Below, piece after piece: positions 1 through 9,115 of a stretch of 64,000 nucleotides of DNA; within the stretch, counting starts at the first letter, position 1; each line of letters opens with the position of its first letter. The notes beneath the pieces were generated by a model. It did no database searches, was not told where the DNA came from, and saw nothing but the letters and a program-made list of their open reading frames with translations. The position numbers and the translations under genes were made by a program. The DNA is from Ornithinimicrobium faecis (lineage in GTDB: Bacteria; Actinomycetota; Actinomycetes; Actinomycetales; Dermatophilaceae): contig NZ_CP099489.1 of assembly GCF_023923225.1 (NCBI RefSeq), forward strand, positions 1 to 64,000. Direction: 5' to 3'.

Positions 1-114
1 GCCGGTCGTGGCCGCCGGGGCGGGGCAACCGCTCATGGTCGCCCATCGACTCTCGCATCGGCTCGCGACACGCCGACGCTGAGTCAATCGACTGACAATT
101 CCTGACCTGCGCAC

Positions 115-205
115 TTGCCCAGCGGCGCGGTTCCTTGTTAGCGTCCCGGCTTCGGTCTCTTCTGTCCACTGCCCTATACACAGGTGTGGATAACTCTGTG
201 GATAA
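115..205 (+). promoter_or_regulatory. dnaA upstream region: candidate promoter and two DnaA boxes
   Basis: The 259 bases before dnaA contain no convincing gene. A possible promoter is TTGCCC at 115-120 and TAGCGT at 139-144 with an 18-base spacer. Two perfect DnaA boxes in reverse orientation (TGTGGATAA) lie at 185-193 and 197-205, 12 bases apart. Boxes here would let DnaA control its own gene and form part of the bipartite origin seen in many bacteria. The boxes are directly visible; the promoter is a weaker call. Confidence 0.6.
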
Positions 206-259
206 CAGGAGTAAGGTAGGGGCCCGGAGCACGCCCACCACTGAAGGACGCCACCACCG

Positions 260-1795
260 ATGACGCAGCCAGATGTCGACTACACGCAGGTCTGGCGCGA
301 CACGATCGGCACGATGGATGGCGACACGTCCCCGCGTGACCGCGCCTACCTCGCGATGGTCCGGCTGGTGGGCCTGATCGATTCCACCGCCCTGCTCGCG
401 GTTCCTTATGAGCACACCAAGGAGACCCTGGAGACCACGCTGCGGGAGCCGGTGCGCGCGGCCCTGTCGTCCGTGCTCGAGCACGATGTCCGTCTGGCCA
501 TCACCGTCGACGACCAGCTCCGCAAGCAGGTTGAGGGCGAGGCCGACCAGGTGCCCGGCCAGGGGGACCACGGCTCAGGTGCCCGCCCCTCGAACGACGA
601 GGCGTCGGCCACGTCCGACCGTCCCGAGGCGGCCACGGAACAGACCGACGGCCAGCCCCTGGACAACGGACTGGGGCCTGACGGTGGCAACACCGCGGCC
701 CGCGACGGTCGGCCCGGCACGGCGCCACGGCCCGAGCGCAGCACGCCTGGCGGTGACATGGACCCCCGGCTGAACCCGAAATACACCTTCGACACCTTCG
801 TCTCCGGATCGTCCAACCGGTTTGCCCACGCCGCCTCGCTCGCGGTGGCCGAGTCGCCGGCACGCGCCTACAACCCGCTGTTCATCTATGGCGAGTCCGG
901 TCTGGGAAAGACCCACCTGCTGCACGCCATCGGGCACTACGCCCGCAACCTGTATCCCGGCGTCCGGGTGCGCTATGTGAACTCCGAGGAGTTCACCAAC
1001 GACTTCATCAACAGCATTCGTGACGACAAGGCCGGTGCGTTCCAGCGGCGCTATCGCAATGTCGACTTCCTGCTCATTGACGACATCCAGTTCCTGCAGG
1101 GCAAGGAACAGACCGTCGAGGAGTTCTTCCACACCTTCAACACGCTGCACAACAGCGAGAAGCAGGTCGTGATCACCTCCGACCAACCCCCCAAGAAGCT
1201 CTCCGGCTTCGCCGAGCGGATGCGCAGCCGCTTCGAGTGGGGCCTGCTCACCGACGTCCAGCCGCCGGACCTGGAGACGCGCATCGCGATCCTGCAGAAG
1301 AAGGCCGCCCAGGAGGGCATGACCATCCCGGACGACACGCTCGAGTTGATCGCGAGCAAGATCACGACTAACATCCGCGAGCTCGAGGGCGCCCTGATCC
1401 GGGTCACCGCGTTCGCCTCGCTCAGCGGGCAGCCGGTCAGCGTCGAGCTGGCCAGCCACGTGCTCAAGGACATCATCCCCACGGGAGATGGCGGCACGAT
1501 CACGATCGGCACGATCCAGACCGAGGTCGCTGACTATTTCCGGATCAGCGTGGAGGACCTGTGTGGCACCTCGCGGTCCCGGGCGCTGGTCAACGCACGC
1601 CAGATCGCGATGTACCTCAGCCGTGAGGTCACCGACATGTCCCTGCCCACGATCGGCAAGGAGTTCGGTGGGCGCGACCACACCACGGTGATGCACGCCG
1701 AGCGCAAGATCCGCCAGTTGATCGGTGAGCGGCGCGCGCTCTATGACCAGATCACCGAACTCACCGGGCTGATCCGCAAGGCCTCCGCCCGCTGA
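260..1795 (+). CDS. dnaA: Chromosomal replication initiator protein DnaA
   Basis: DnaA binds the origin, unwinds it as an ATP-bound oligomer and loads the replicative helicase. The 511-aa product has the full layout. An N-terminal helicase-interaction domain is followed by a long Pro/Gly/Asp-rich linker (about residues 95-170, typical of actinobacteria). The AAA+ domain has Walker [10 protein letters not shown] near residue 211 and Walker B LLIDDIQF near residue 272. The C-terminal box-binding domain carries [15 protein letters not shown]. The ATG start follows a GAAGGA-type ribosome site. It is the first gene of the dnaA-dnaN-gnd-recF-gyrB-gyrA block and is flanked on both sides by DnaA boxes. 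Confidence 0.98.
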   Translation: MTQPDVDYTQVWRDTIGTMDGDTSPRDRAYLAMVRLVGLIDSTALLAVPYEHTKETLETTLREPVRAALSSVLEHDVRLAITVDDQLRKQVEGEADQVPGQGDHGSGARPSNDEASATSDRPEAATEQTDGQPLDNGLGPDGGNTAARDGRPGTAPRPERSTPGGDMDPRLNPKYTFDTFVSGSSNRFAHAASLAVAESPARAYNPLFIYGESGLGKTHLLHAIGHYARNLYPGVRVRYVNSEEFTNDFINSIRDDKAGAFQRRYRNVDFLLIDDIQFLQGKEQTVEEFFHTFNTLHNSEKQVVITSDQPPKKLSGFAERMRSRFEWGLLTDVQPPDLETRIAILQKKAAQEGMTIPDDTLELIASKITTNIRELEGALIRVTAFASLSGQPVSVELASHVLKDIIPTGDGGTITIGTIQTEVADYFRISVEDLCGTSRSRALVNARQIAMYLSREVTDMSLPTIGKEFGGRDHTTVMHAERKIRQLIGERRALYDQITELTGLIRKASAR

Positions 1796-2481
1796 CCACG
1801 ACGCGTCGGCCCGCTGACCCACCGGAACGACCTGGCCACGACCGGCCGCGCCACGCTGAACTCACAGGTTCATCCACGGGGGTTACCTGCCGGTCACCTG
1901 CAGCATCACCAGTTTATCCCCAACCTGTGGATAACTCTGTGGGTAAGTTCTGCCGTTCATCTGGGCGTCACCAACGGCCCGTCGATCACGGTCTCCGACC
2001 CCTGGCACACCCTTGTGGAGTTCCCGTGGACGACATGTGCCTGGGTGCAGGTCAGCCTGGGCACAACCGGGGTATGCCGACAGTCGCCTCTGTGGACGAC
2101 TCGCCACCGTCCACAACCACCGGGCGCCGTCCCCAAGGGTGTCCACGCGGCATACACACGGTGAATCGGTGGGCCGACCTGCACCGGGACGCAGTTATCC
2201 ACAGCATCCACAGCACCTATGACGACGACTAACTATTCTCTGGGAGGGCCTCGCCCCACGTCCCTGATGAAACTGGCTGGGGAAACTGGCTGGAGGAACG
2301 GGCTGGAGGATCTGGACCGTTCCTGGACCTCATCCCCGGTCGGTGTTGGCCGCAATGGATGCGGGAGGCTAATGTCATCTTCCACGCGCCGACGCACCGT
2401 TGGCCCGTGGGGCCGCAGAGTCTGTGCAGCAGAGTCCGGGGCAACCAGAGTTCACCAACCGCACGTGAAGGGCTGACCGTC
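1796..2481. other. oriC region between dnaA and dnaN
   Basis: This 686-base gap has no credible gene. DnaA boxes are visible: TGTGGATAA at 1926-1934, a near-match TGTGGGTAA at 1938-1946, and TTATCCACA at 2195-2203. Looser copies (CCGTCCACA near 2107, GCATCCACA near 2204) lie between and beside them. Clustered boxes between dnaA and dnaN are the standard actinobacterial origin. The unwinding element is not clear-cut; the least GC-rich run near 2218-2240 (ACTAACTATTCTC) is a candidate. The dnaN promoter must also lie here. Confidence 0.85.
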
Positions 2482-3615
2482 GTGAAGTTCCGCGTAGAAC
2501 GCGATGTCCTGTCCGAAGCCGTCGCCTGGGTCGTGCGCGGCCTGAGCAACCGTCCGCCGGTCCCGGTGCTGGCCGGTGTGCTGCTGCAGGCCGACGAGCA
2601 GGGCACGCTGACGCTGTCCGCCTTCGACTACGAGATCTCCGCCACCGTGACCATCGAGGCTGATGTCAGCGAGGGTGGCGAGGTGCTCGTCCTGGGCCGC
2701 CTGCTCGCCGACATCTCCCGCAACCTTCCGGCCAAGCCGGTCGAGGTCAGCACCGATGGCACCAAGGTGCAGCTGGTGTGCGGCTCAAGCCGGTTCTCCC
2801 TGATCCAGATGCCGGTGGGTGACTATCCGTCCCTGCCCACCTCGAGCGAGAGCAGCGGCAGCGTCGCGGGTGATGTCTTCACCAACGCCGTCGCCCAGGT
2901 CTCCATCGCGGCCGACCGTGGCGACACGCTCCCGATCCTGACCGGAGTGCGGGTCGAGATCGAGGGCGAGAAGATGACGCTGCTGGCCACCGACCGTTAT
3001 CGCCTGGCCATGCGTGAGCTGACCTGGGCTCCCCAGGACCCGAGCGTGTCTCATGTTGCCCTGATCCCGGCGAGGACGCTGTCCGAGACCGCCAAGGCGC
3101 TGGGCGCCGCTGGCGCGGTCGAGGTGGCGCTGGGTGATGCCGCACGCGGTGAGGGTCTGATCGGCTTCGAGGCCGGCTCCCGACGGGCCACCACCCGGTT
3201 GCTGGACGGCGAATACCCCAAGGTCACCTCGATCTTCCCGAACAGCGTGGACACCACCGCGGTCGTGGACACCCACACGATCCTCGAGGCGGTCAAGCGT
3301 GTTGCGCTCGTCGCCGAGCGCAACACCCCCGTGCGGCTGCGCTTCTCGGAGGGCCAGGTCGCCATCGAGGCCGGCACCGGGGACGACGCCCAGGGCAGCG
3401 AGGCCATTGAGTCAGTGCTCACCGGCCCCGAGCTGGAGATCGCCTTCAACCCGCAGTTCCTGATCGACGGGCTCAACGCGCTGGGCACGCCGTTCGCCAG
3501 GGTCAGCTTCACGCAGCCGTCCAAGCCAGCGGTGCTGTCCGGCCAGGCTGAGATGGACGGCGAGTCCGATGAGACCTACCGTTATGTGCTGATGCCGGTG
3601 CGCTTCGCCGGCTGA
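2482..3615 (+). CDS. dnaN: DNA polymerase III beta subunit (sliding clamp)
   Basis: The product is the ring clamp that tethers DNA polymerase III and many repair proteins to DNA. The 377-aa protein has the three-domain clamp length and ends in the family-typical YVLMPVRFAG. The GTG at 2482 is chosen because it gives the standard N-terminus MKFRVERDVL; the in-frame ATG far upstream would add 41 residues of origin sequence. It lies downstream of oriC and is followed after 86 bases by gnd. Confidence 0.97.
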   Translation: MKFRVERDVLSEAVAWVVRGLSNRPPVPVLAGVLLQADEQGTLTLSAFDYEISATVTIEADVSEGGEVLVLGRLLADISRNLPAKPVEVSTDGTKVQLVCGSSRFSLIQMPVGDYPSLPTSSESSGSVAGDVFTNAVAQVSIAADRGDTLPILTGVRVEIEGEKMTLLATDRYRLAMRELTWAPQDPSVSHVALIPARTLSETAKALGAAGAVEVALGDAARGEGLIGFEAGSRRATTRLLDGEYPKVTSIFPNSVDTTAVVDTHTILEAVKRVALVAERNTPVRLRFSEGQVAIEAGTGDDAQGSEAIESVLTGPELEIAFNPQFLIDGLNALGTPFARVSFTQPSKPAVLSGQAEMDGESDETYRYVLMPVRFAG

Positions 3616-3701
3616 GTAGGTCCGTTGGCCAGGAGCCACAGGATCGAGGCTCCGCGCGTTCATCGACCCCACAGAATCGACCCCACGAAGGAGCCATCAC
3701 C

Positions 3702-4751
3702 ATGCAACTGGGAATGATCGGACTGGGCAAGATGGGCGCCAACATGCGCGACCGTCTGCGCCAGGCGGACCACGAGGTGATCGGCTACGACCTCAACCCG
3801 GAGGTCCGCGACGTGGACAGCCTGGCGGCGCTGGTCGACCAGCTCCAAGCCCCGCGCGTGATCTGGGTGATGGTCCCGCACGGCAAGCCGACCCAGGACA
3901 CGGTCGACGAGCTCGGTGAGCTGCTCAGCGAGGGCGACCTGGTCATCGAGGGCGGCAACTCCCACTTCGCCGACGACATCAAGCACCACGAGCAGCTCGC
4001 GGCCAAGGGCATCGGCTATGTCGACTGCGGCGTCTCCGGTGGCATCTGGGGCATCACCGAGGGTTACGGCCTGATGTGTGGTGGCGAGACCGAGTGGGTT
4101 GACAAGGCGATGCCGATCTTTGACGCGCTGCGCCCCGAGGGCCCCCGCGAGGAGGGCTGGGTGCACGCCGGTGACGTGGGCTCGGGCCACTACGCCAAGA
4201 TGGTGCACAACGGCATCGAATACGGCCTGATGCACGCCTATGCCGAGGGCTTCGAGCTGCTCACCGCCAAGGATGCCGTCAAGGACGTCAAGGGTGTCTT
4301 CCAGGCGTGGACCCGTGGCACGGTGGTGCGCTCCTGGCTGCTGGACCTGATGGTCAAGGCACTCGATGAGACCCCCGGTCTGGAGGGCATCAGCGAATAC
4401 ACGACCGACTCCGGTGAGGGCCGCTGGACGCTGATCGAGGGCATCGAGAACGCTGTGCCGATGCCGGTCCTCAGCGCTGCGCTGTTTGCCCGCTTTGCCT
4501 CCCGGCAGGAGAACTCGCCCGCCATGCAGGCCGTCGCCGCGCTGCGCGGTCAGTTTGGTGGCCACGCGGTCCAGATGCTCGATGACGAGGCTCAGCAGGT
4601 GCACCAGGGCGCCGAGCCCAAGCACGACGAGGGAGCAGAGCGCCCCGGCGCCGGCACCGAGGCTCCAGGTGGGGAGACCGGTGGATCTGGCGCTGCGGAC
4701 GCTGGCCCCTCCTCCGGGTCGGGCTCGACCGACGCGGACGCTCAGGGCTAG
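3702..4751 (+). CDS. gnd: 6-phosphogluconate dehydrogenase, short (NAD-type) form
   Basis: It oxidatively decarboxylates 6-phosphogluconate to ribulose 5-phosphate in the pentose phosphate pathway. The N-terminus has the Rossmann motif GLGKMGANM. The substrate-binding stretch CGVSGGIWG and the helix HYAKMVHNGIEYGLM with the catalytic Lys follow. The body is about 300 aa, matching the short GndA-type enzyme rather than the 470-aa NADP form. The last ~50 residues are a low-complexity Gly/Ala/Ser/Asp tail. AAGGAG precedes the ATG. Location between dnaN and recF is common in actinobacteria. Confidence 0.95.
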   Translation: MQLGMIGLGKMGANMRDRLRQADHEVIGYDLNPEVRDVDSLAALVDQLQAPRVIWVMVPHGKPTQDTVDELGELLSEGDLVIEGGNSHFADDIKHHEQLAAKGIGYVDCGVSGGIWGITEGYGLMCGGETEWVDKAMPIFDALRPEGPREEGWVHAGDVGSGHYAKMVHNGIEYGLMHAYAEGFELLTAKDAVKDVKGVFQAWTRGTVVRSWLLDLMVKALDETPGLEGISEYTTDSGEGRWTLIEGIENAVPMPVLSAALFARFASRQENSPAMQAVAALRGQFGGHAVQMLDDEAQQVHQGAEPKHDEGAERPGAGTEAPGGETGGSGAADAGPSSGSGSTDADAQG

Positions 4752-4794
4752 CCCCCGGCATACCCGGGTTGTCTGTCCCCACGCGAAACTCACC

Positions 4795-6126
4795 GTGCAC
4801 CTGCGCCACCTGAGCGTCACCGATTTCCGGAGCTATCACCGCGCGGAGGTGGCTCTCGCGCCGGGCATCACGACCCTGCTGGGGCGCAATGGTGAGGGAA
4901 AGACCAACCTGATCGAGGCCGTGGGTTTCGTGGCCTCGTTGGCCAGTCACCGCGTGGCGACCGACGCCCCGCTGGTGCGGCACGGGGCTGAGTCGGCCAT
5001 CGTGCGGGCCGCGGTCGTGCGTGATGGGCGCGACACCGTCGTCGAGCTGGAGATCGTGCCCGGCCGGGCCAATCGCGCCCGCCTCAACAAATCGCCGCTC
5101 ACCCGGCCACGCGACGTCCTGGGCACCCTGCGCACTGTGCTCTTTGCCCCGGAGGACCTGGCGCTGGTCAAGGGGGACCCGGCCGAACGACGCCGGTTCC
5201 TCGACGACCTCCTGGTGGCGCGGCAGCCGCGCTGGGCCGGGGTGCGCAGCGACTATGACAAGGCGCTCCGGCAGCGCAATGCCCTGCTGCGCTCCGGACA
5301 GCACCTGTGGCGGTCGGGTCGCCGCGTGCCAGAGCACCGGCTGGCCCCGGGCGAGACCATCGAGGACGCACGCGCGGCCGCGGAGGCGGCGCTCGGTGTC
5401 TGGGATGCTCAACTTGCGCAGGTCGGGGCGGCGCTGACCTACGCGCGGCTGCGGCTGCTGCGCGACCTGCGGCCCTATCTGAGCGAGTCCTACGCCACGA
5501 TCAGTGACGCCGAGGCACTCGCCGAGGCGACCTATCGGTCCAGCCTGGAGGGTCCGGTCGCCGAGGCGATCGCCGCAGGAGAGGTGCCCGAGCAAGAGGA
5601 CCTGTATGCCGCGACCCTGGAGGTCATGGCGGCTCGCCGCCGCGACGAGCAGGAGCGCGGGGTCACCCTGGTCGGACCGCACCGGGACGAGCTGGTGCTC
5701 GCCCTCGGTGAGCTGCCGGCCAAGGGGTATGCCAGCCACGGAGAGTCCTGGTCCATCGCGCTGGCCCTGCGCCTCGGGTCCTTCCGACTGCTCCAGCACG
5801 ACGTGGGAACCGACCCGGTCCTGGTGCTCGATGATGTCTTCGCCGAGCTCGACTCGGGACGTCGTGAGCGCCTGGCCGAGTTGATCTCCGACTGCGAGCA
5901 GGTGCTGATCACTGCCGCTGTGGCCGCTGACGTCCCAGCGTGGTTGGCCGGCCGGGGCGTGATCCTGGATGTGGCGGACGGGACGGTCACCCCGCGTGGT
6001 GACGATCCTGCAGACCCAGGTGCCCCTGCTGACACGGATGCCACAGCTGGTCCTGCCGACCGGGCCGTTCCCGCGGACCCAGGCCCGGCTGTGGAGGACC
6101 CGGCTGTGGAGGACACTGAGTCGTGA
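4795..6126 (+). CDS. recF: DNA replication and repair protein RecF
   Basis: RecF is an SMC-like ATPase that directs RecA loading at single-strand gaps. The sequence shows Walker A GRNGEGKT near residue 30 and the late Walker B VLVLDDVFAELDSG, with the ABC-type signature region before it. GTG at 4795 is chosen because the product then starts MHLRHLSVTDFRSY, the family N-terminus. The 443-aa length includes a Pro/Ala/Asp-rich C-terminal tail of about 45 residues that is not part of the conserved fold. The stop overlaps the start of the next gene. Confidence 0.96.
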   Translation: MHLRHLSVTDFRSYHRAEVALAPGITTLLGRNGEGKTNLIEAVGFVASLASHRVATDAPLVRHGAESAIVRAAVVRDGRDTVVELEIVPGRANRARLNKSPLTRPRDVLGTLRTVLFAPEDLALVKGDPAERRRFLDDLLVARQPRWAGVRSDYDKALRQRNALLRSGQHLWRSGRRVPEHRLAPGETIEDARAAAEAALGVWDAQLAQVGAALTYARLRLLRDLRPYLSESYATISDAEALAEATYRSSLEGPVAEAIAAGEVPEQEDLYAATLEVMAARRRDEQERGVTLVGPHRDELVLALGELPAKGYASHGESWSIALALRLGSFRLLQHDVGTDPVLVLDDVFAELDSGRRERLAELISDCEQVLITAAVAADVPAWLAGRGVILDVADGTVTPRGDDPADPGAPADTDATAGPADRAVPADPGPAVEDPAVEDTES

Positions 6127-6677
6127 TGCCCGATCCGGAGGAGCCAGCCGAGACCGCGGGTGAGGCGGAGAGCGCCGACCCGCTGGCGGCCGCTGCCGAC
6201 GCCCTGGCCCGGGCGCGGTCCAACGCCCGGTCGCGTGGTCTGCGCCCCGGGCAGACTGATCGTCGCCGGACGGCTGCCGACGCGCTCGCGCAACGACGCT
6301 CCGGCACCGGGGAGGGGGCTGCCCGGGACCCACGGCTGCTCGACACCGAGGTCGATCGCCTCGTCAGCTCGCGGGGTTGGAGCACAGACGTGCAGGTGGG
6401 GGCGGTCATCGGCCGCTGGACCACGATCGTGGGTCCGGAGGTGGCCTCGCACGTGCAGCCACTCGGCTTCGACGGGACGGTGCTGACCGTGCAGGCCGAC
6501 TCCACGGCGTGGGCCACCCAGATGCGTCTGCTCACCCACTCGGTCCTGACCCGCATCGAGACCGAGGTCGGCGCCGGCGTGGTCACCGAGATCACCGTGC
6601 GCGGGCCGGCCGCCCCGAGCTGGCGCAAGGGTCGGCTGCGGGCTCAGGGGCGTGGTCCGCGCGACACCTACGGGTGA
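6123..6677 (+). CDS. DciA-like DUF721 protein
   Basis: The 184-aa product carries a DUF721/DciA-type domain in its C-terminal half (about residues 75-165, from [28 protein letters not shown]). DciA proteins help load the DnaB helicase in bacteria that lack DnaC. The N-terminal third is Ala/Arg-rich and probably disordered. The gene starts with GTG at 6123, overlapping the recF stop, followed at once by an in-frame ATG at 6126. The recF-DUF721-gyrB order is conserved in actinobacteria. The family call is good; the role is inferred from the family. Confidence 0.88.
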   Translation: MMPDPEEPAETAGEAESADPLAAAADALARARSNARSRGLRPGQTDRRRTAADALAQRRSGTGEGAARDPRLLDTEVDRLVSSRGWSTDVQVGAVIGRWTTIVGPEVASHVQPLGFDGTVLTVQADSTAWATQMRLLTHSVLTRIETEVGAGVVTEITVRGPAAPSWRKGRLRAQGRGPRDTYG

Positions 6678-6861
6678 GCGACCGGTGGCGTTGGCGCAAT
6701 GCCACTCAGGACCGCCCAACACCCCACCCGACGGGGAGGACCCCAGCACGGGGGGACTTCTTTGCTCAAAATGCCCATTATGGGCCTGTGGATGGGGTGT
6801 TTTAGGGCGTCGAAAGGGTAGACTGGGCAGGCTCACCCACCCACTCTTTCCTAGGAGCCCC
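6678..6861 (+). promoter_or_regulatory. gyrB upstream region
   Basis: This 184-base gap holds no gene. It contains a 13-base palindrome GCCCATTATGGGC (6773-6785) and a possible -10 TAGACT (6819-6824) about 37 bases before the gyrB start. A clear ribosome site, TAGGAG, lies at 6852-6857. The promoter assignment is tentative; the palindrome could be an operator or a supercoiling-sensitive element. Confidence 0.35.
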
Positions 6862-9003
6862 GTGGCCACGGTCGGACCAGACAATCCCCAGGACACCGAG
6901 CCGGAGATGCCGGAGCTCCCCGAGGCAAAGCCTCAGGAGGGGGACCCGGCATCATTGGCGACCGAGTCGTCCTACGATGCCAACGCGATCCAGGTGCTCG
7001 AGGGACTCGAGGCGGTCCGCAAGCGGCCGGGCATGTATATCGGGTCCACCGGCGAGCGCGGCCTGCACCACCTGGTCTGGGAGATCATCGACAACTCGGT
7101 CGACGAGGCGATGGCCGGTCACGCGGACCGCATTGACGTGACCATCATGGAGGGCGGCGGCATCAAGGTCGTCGACAACGGTCGTGGCATCCCGACCGAC
7201 ATCCACCCGGTGGAGAAGAAGCCGGCCGTTGAGTTGGTGCTGACCCAGTTGCACGCCGGTGGCAAGTTCGGCGGCAGTGGCTACAAGGTCTCCGGTGGCC
7301 TGCACGGCGTCGGCTCCTCGGTGGTCAACGCCCTGGCTGAGACCTTCGAGGTGGAGGTGCGCCAGCGCGGTCACGTCTGGCGCCAGACCTACAAGCTCGG
7401 TGTGCCCCAGGCCCCGTTGTCCATGGATGAGGAGATCCCGGAGGACGAGACCGGGACCACGATCAACTACTGGCCCTCACCCGACATCTTCGAGACGGTC
7501 AACCACGACTTTGAGACGATCCGGGCGCGGGTCCAGCAAACGGCCTTCCTCAACAAGGGCCTGACGATCACCCTGACCGACGAGCGCCCCATTGAGGTCG
7601 TCCGCGACATCGACGCCCTTGAGGACGACCCGATGGACGGGCTCGACGAGGAGGATGCTGACGCGACGCCCGATGCCTCCCCGACGGGCGAGGCCAAGCG
7701 CAAGCCGGTCATCTATCGCTACGACAATGGTCTGCTCGACTACGTCGCCCACCTCAACAAGTCCAAGCGCAGTGAGGCCGTCCACGAGGAGATCATCGGC
7801 TTCGAGACCGAGGACAAGGAGCGCATGCTCGCCGTCGAGGTCGCGATGCAGTGGACGACGTCCTACAGCGAGTCGGTGCACACCTATGCCAACGCGGTCA
7901 ACACCCACGAGGGCGGCACGCACGAGGAAGGTTTCCGGGCGTCCCTGACGCGACTGGTCAACGACTTTGCGCGCAACAACAAACTGCTGCGCGAGAAGGA
8001 CCCCAACCTCACCGGCGAGGACATCCGCGAGGGCCTGACGGCAGTCATCTCGGTCAAGCTCGGCGAGCCGCAGTTTGAGGGACAGACCAAGACCAAGCTC
8101 GGCAACTCTGAGGTCAAGGGTTTCGTCCAGTCGGCGATGACCGAGGAGCTCGGTCACTGGCTGGAGGCCCACCCGCGAGAGGGCCGGGAGATCATCAGCA
8201 AGGCCGTGCAGGCGGCCGCCGCCCGGGTCGCCGCCCGCAAGGCGCGCGAGGCCACCCGGCGCAAGGGCCTGCTGGAGTCCGGCGGTCTGCCGGGCAAGTT
8301 GCGCGACTGCCAGTCCAATGACCCCTCGATCAGCGAGGTGTTCATCGTCGAGGGAGACTCCGCTGGTGGATCCGCGGTGCGGGGGCGCAACCCCTTCAAC
8401 CAGGCGATCCTGCCGATCCGCGGCAAGATCCTCAACGTCGAGAAGGCCCGCCTGGACCGCGTGCTCAACAACCAGGAGGTCAAGGCCCTGATCTCCGGGT
8501 TCGGCACCAGCATCGGTGAGGACTTCGACATCACCAAGGCGCGCTATCACAAGATCGTGCTGATGGCTGACGCCGATGTCGACGGCATGCACATCCGCAC
8601 CCTGTTGCTCACCCTGCTGTTCCGCTTCATGCGCCCGCTGATCGAGCACGGCTATGTCTATCTGGCGCAGCCGCCGCTCTATCGCATCAAGTGGAGCAAC
8701 GTGGACCACCAGTACGCCTACTCCGACCGTGAGCGCGACGCGTTCGTCAAGGAGGGCCTGGGCAAGGGGTGGCGCATGCCGAAGGACTCCGGCATCCAGC
8801 GCTACAAGGGTCTGGGCGAGATGGACTACTCCGAGCTCTGGGACACCACGATGGACCCCGACCACCGGGTGTTGCTGCAGGTCACCCTCGATGATGCGGC
8901 CAAGGCTGACGAGGTCTTCTCCGTGCTGATGGGTGAGGACGTCGAGGCCCGCCGCGGCTTCATCCAGCGCAACGCCCGCGACGTGAGGTTCTTGGACATC
9001 TGA
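6862..9003 (+). CDS. gyrB: DNA gyrase subunit B
   Basis: GyrB supplies the ATPase of gyrase, which introduces negative supercoils. The 713-aa product has the GHKL ATP site (VVDNGRGIP near residue 110, [12 protein letters not shown]). Its TOPRIM motifs are EGDSAGGSA near residue 497 and [14 protein letters not shown], and the C-terminal [10 protein letters not shown] is present. GTG at 6862 is selected because of the upstream TAGGAG and the sensible N-terminus; a longer in-frame extension would overlap the DUF721 gene. gyrA follows after 112 bases. Confidence 0.98.
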   Translation: MATVGPDNPQDTEPEMPELPEAKPQEGDPASLATESSYDANAIQVLEGLEAVRKRPGMYIGSTGERGLHHLVWEIIDNSVDEAMAGHADRIDVTIMEGGGIKVVDNGRGIPTDIHPVEKKPAVELVLTQLHAGGKFGGSGYKVSGGLHGVGSSVVNALAETFEVEVRQRGHVWRQTYKLGVPQAPLSMDEEIPEDETGTTINYWPSPDIFETVNHDFETIRARVQQTAFLNKGLTITLTDERPIEVVRDIDALEDDPMDGLDEEDADATPDASPTGEAKRKPVIYRYDNGLLDYVAHLNKSKRSEAVHEEIIGFETEDKERMLAVEVAMQWTTSYSESVHTYANAVNTHEGGTHEEGFRASLTRLVNDFARNNKLLREKDPNLTGEDIREGLTAVISVKLGEPQFEGQTKTKLGNSEVKGFVQSAMTEELGHWLEAHPREGREIISKAVQAAAARVAARKAREATRRKGLLESGGLPGKLRDCQSNDPSISEVFIVEGDSAGGSAVRGRNPFNQAILPIRGKILNVEKARLDRVLNNQEVKALISGFGTSIGEDFDITKARYHKIVLMADADVDGMHIRTLLLTLLFRFMRPLIEHGYVYLAQPPLYRIKWSNVDHQYAYSDRERDAFVKEGLGKGWRMPKDSGIQRYKGLGEMDYSELWDTTMDPDHRVLLQVTLDDAAKADEVFSVLMGEDVEARRGFIQRNARDVRFLDI

Positions 9004-9115
9004 GGAGATAGCGACGAAGGAGCGTTGTCGAAGATGTCCCGAAGACACTGACATTTAACCCACTGACCCCCACGCAAACGCAGACTGAGCCACACGGCAT
9101 ACGAGAAGGACGAGC

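Noticed and set aside
1..259. rpmH upstream of dnaA
   Set aside because: No ribosomal protein L34 frame is present on either strand in this stretch; it probably lies just outside the window.
575..1822. 415-aa minus-strand frame across dnaA
   Set aside because: It mirrors dnaA codons, has no domain and would overlap the origin-side gene entirely.
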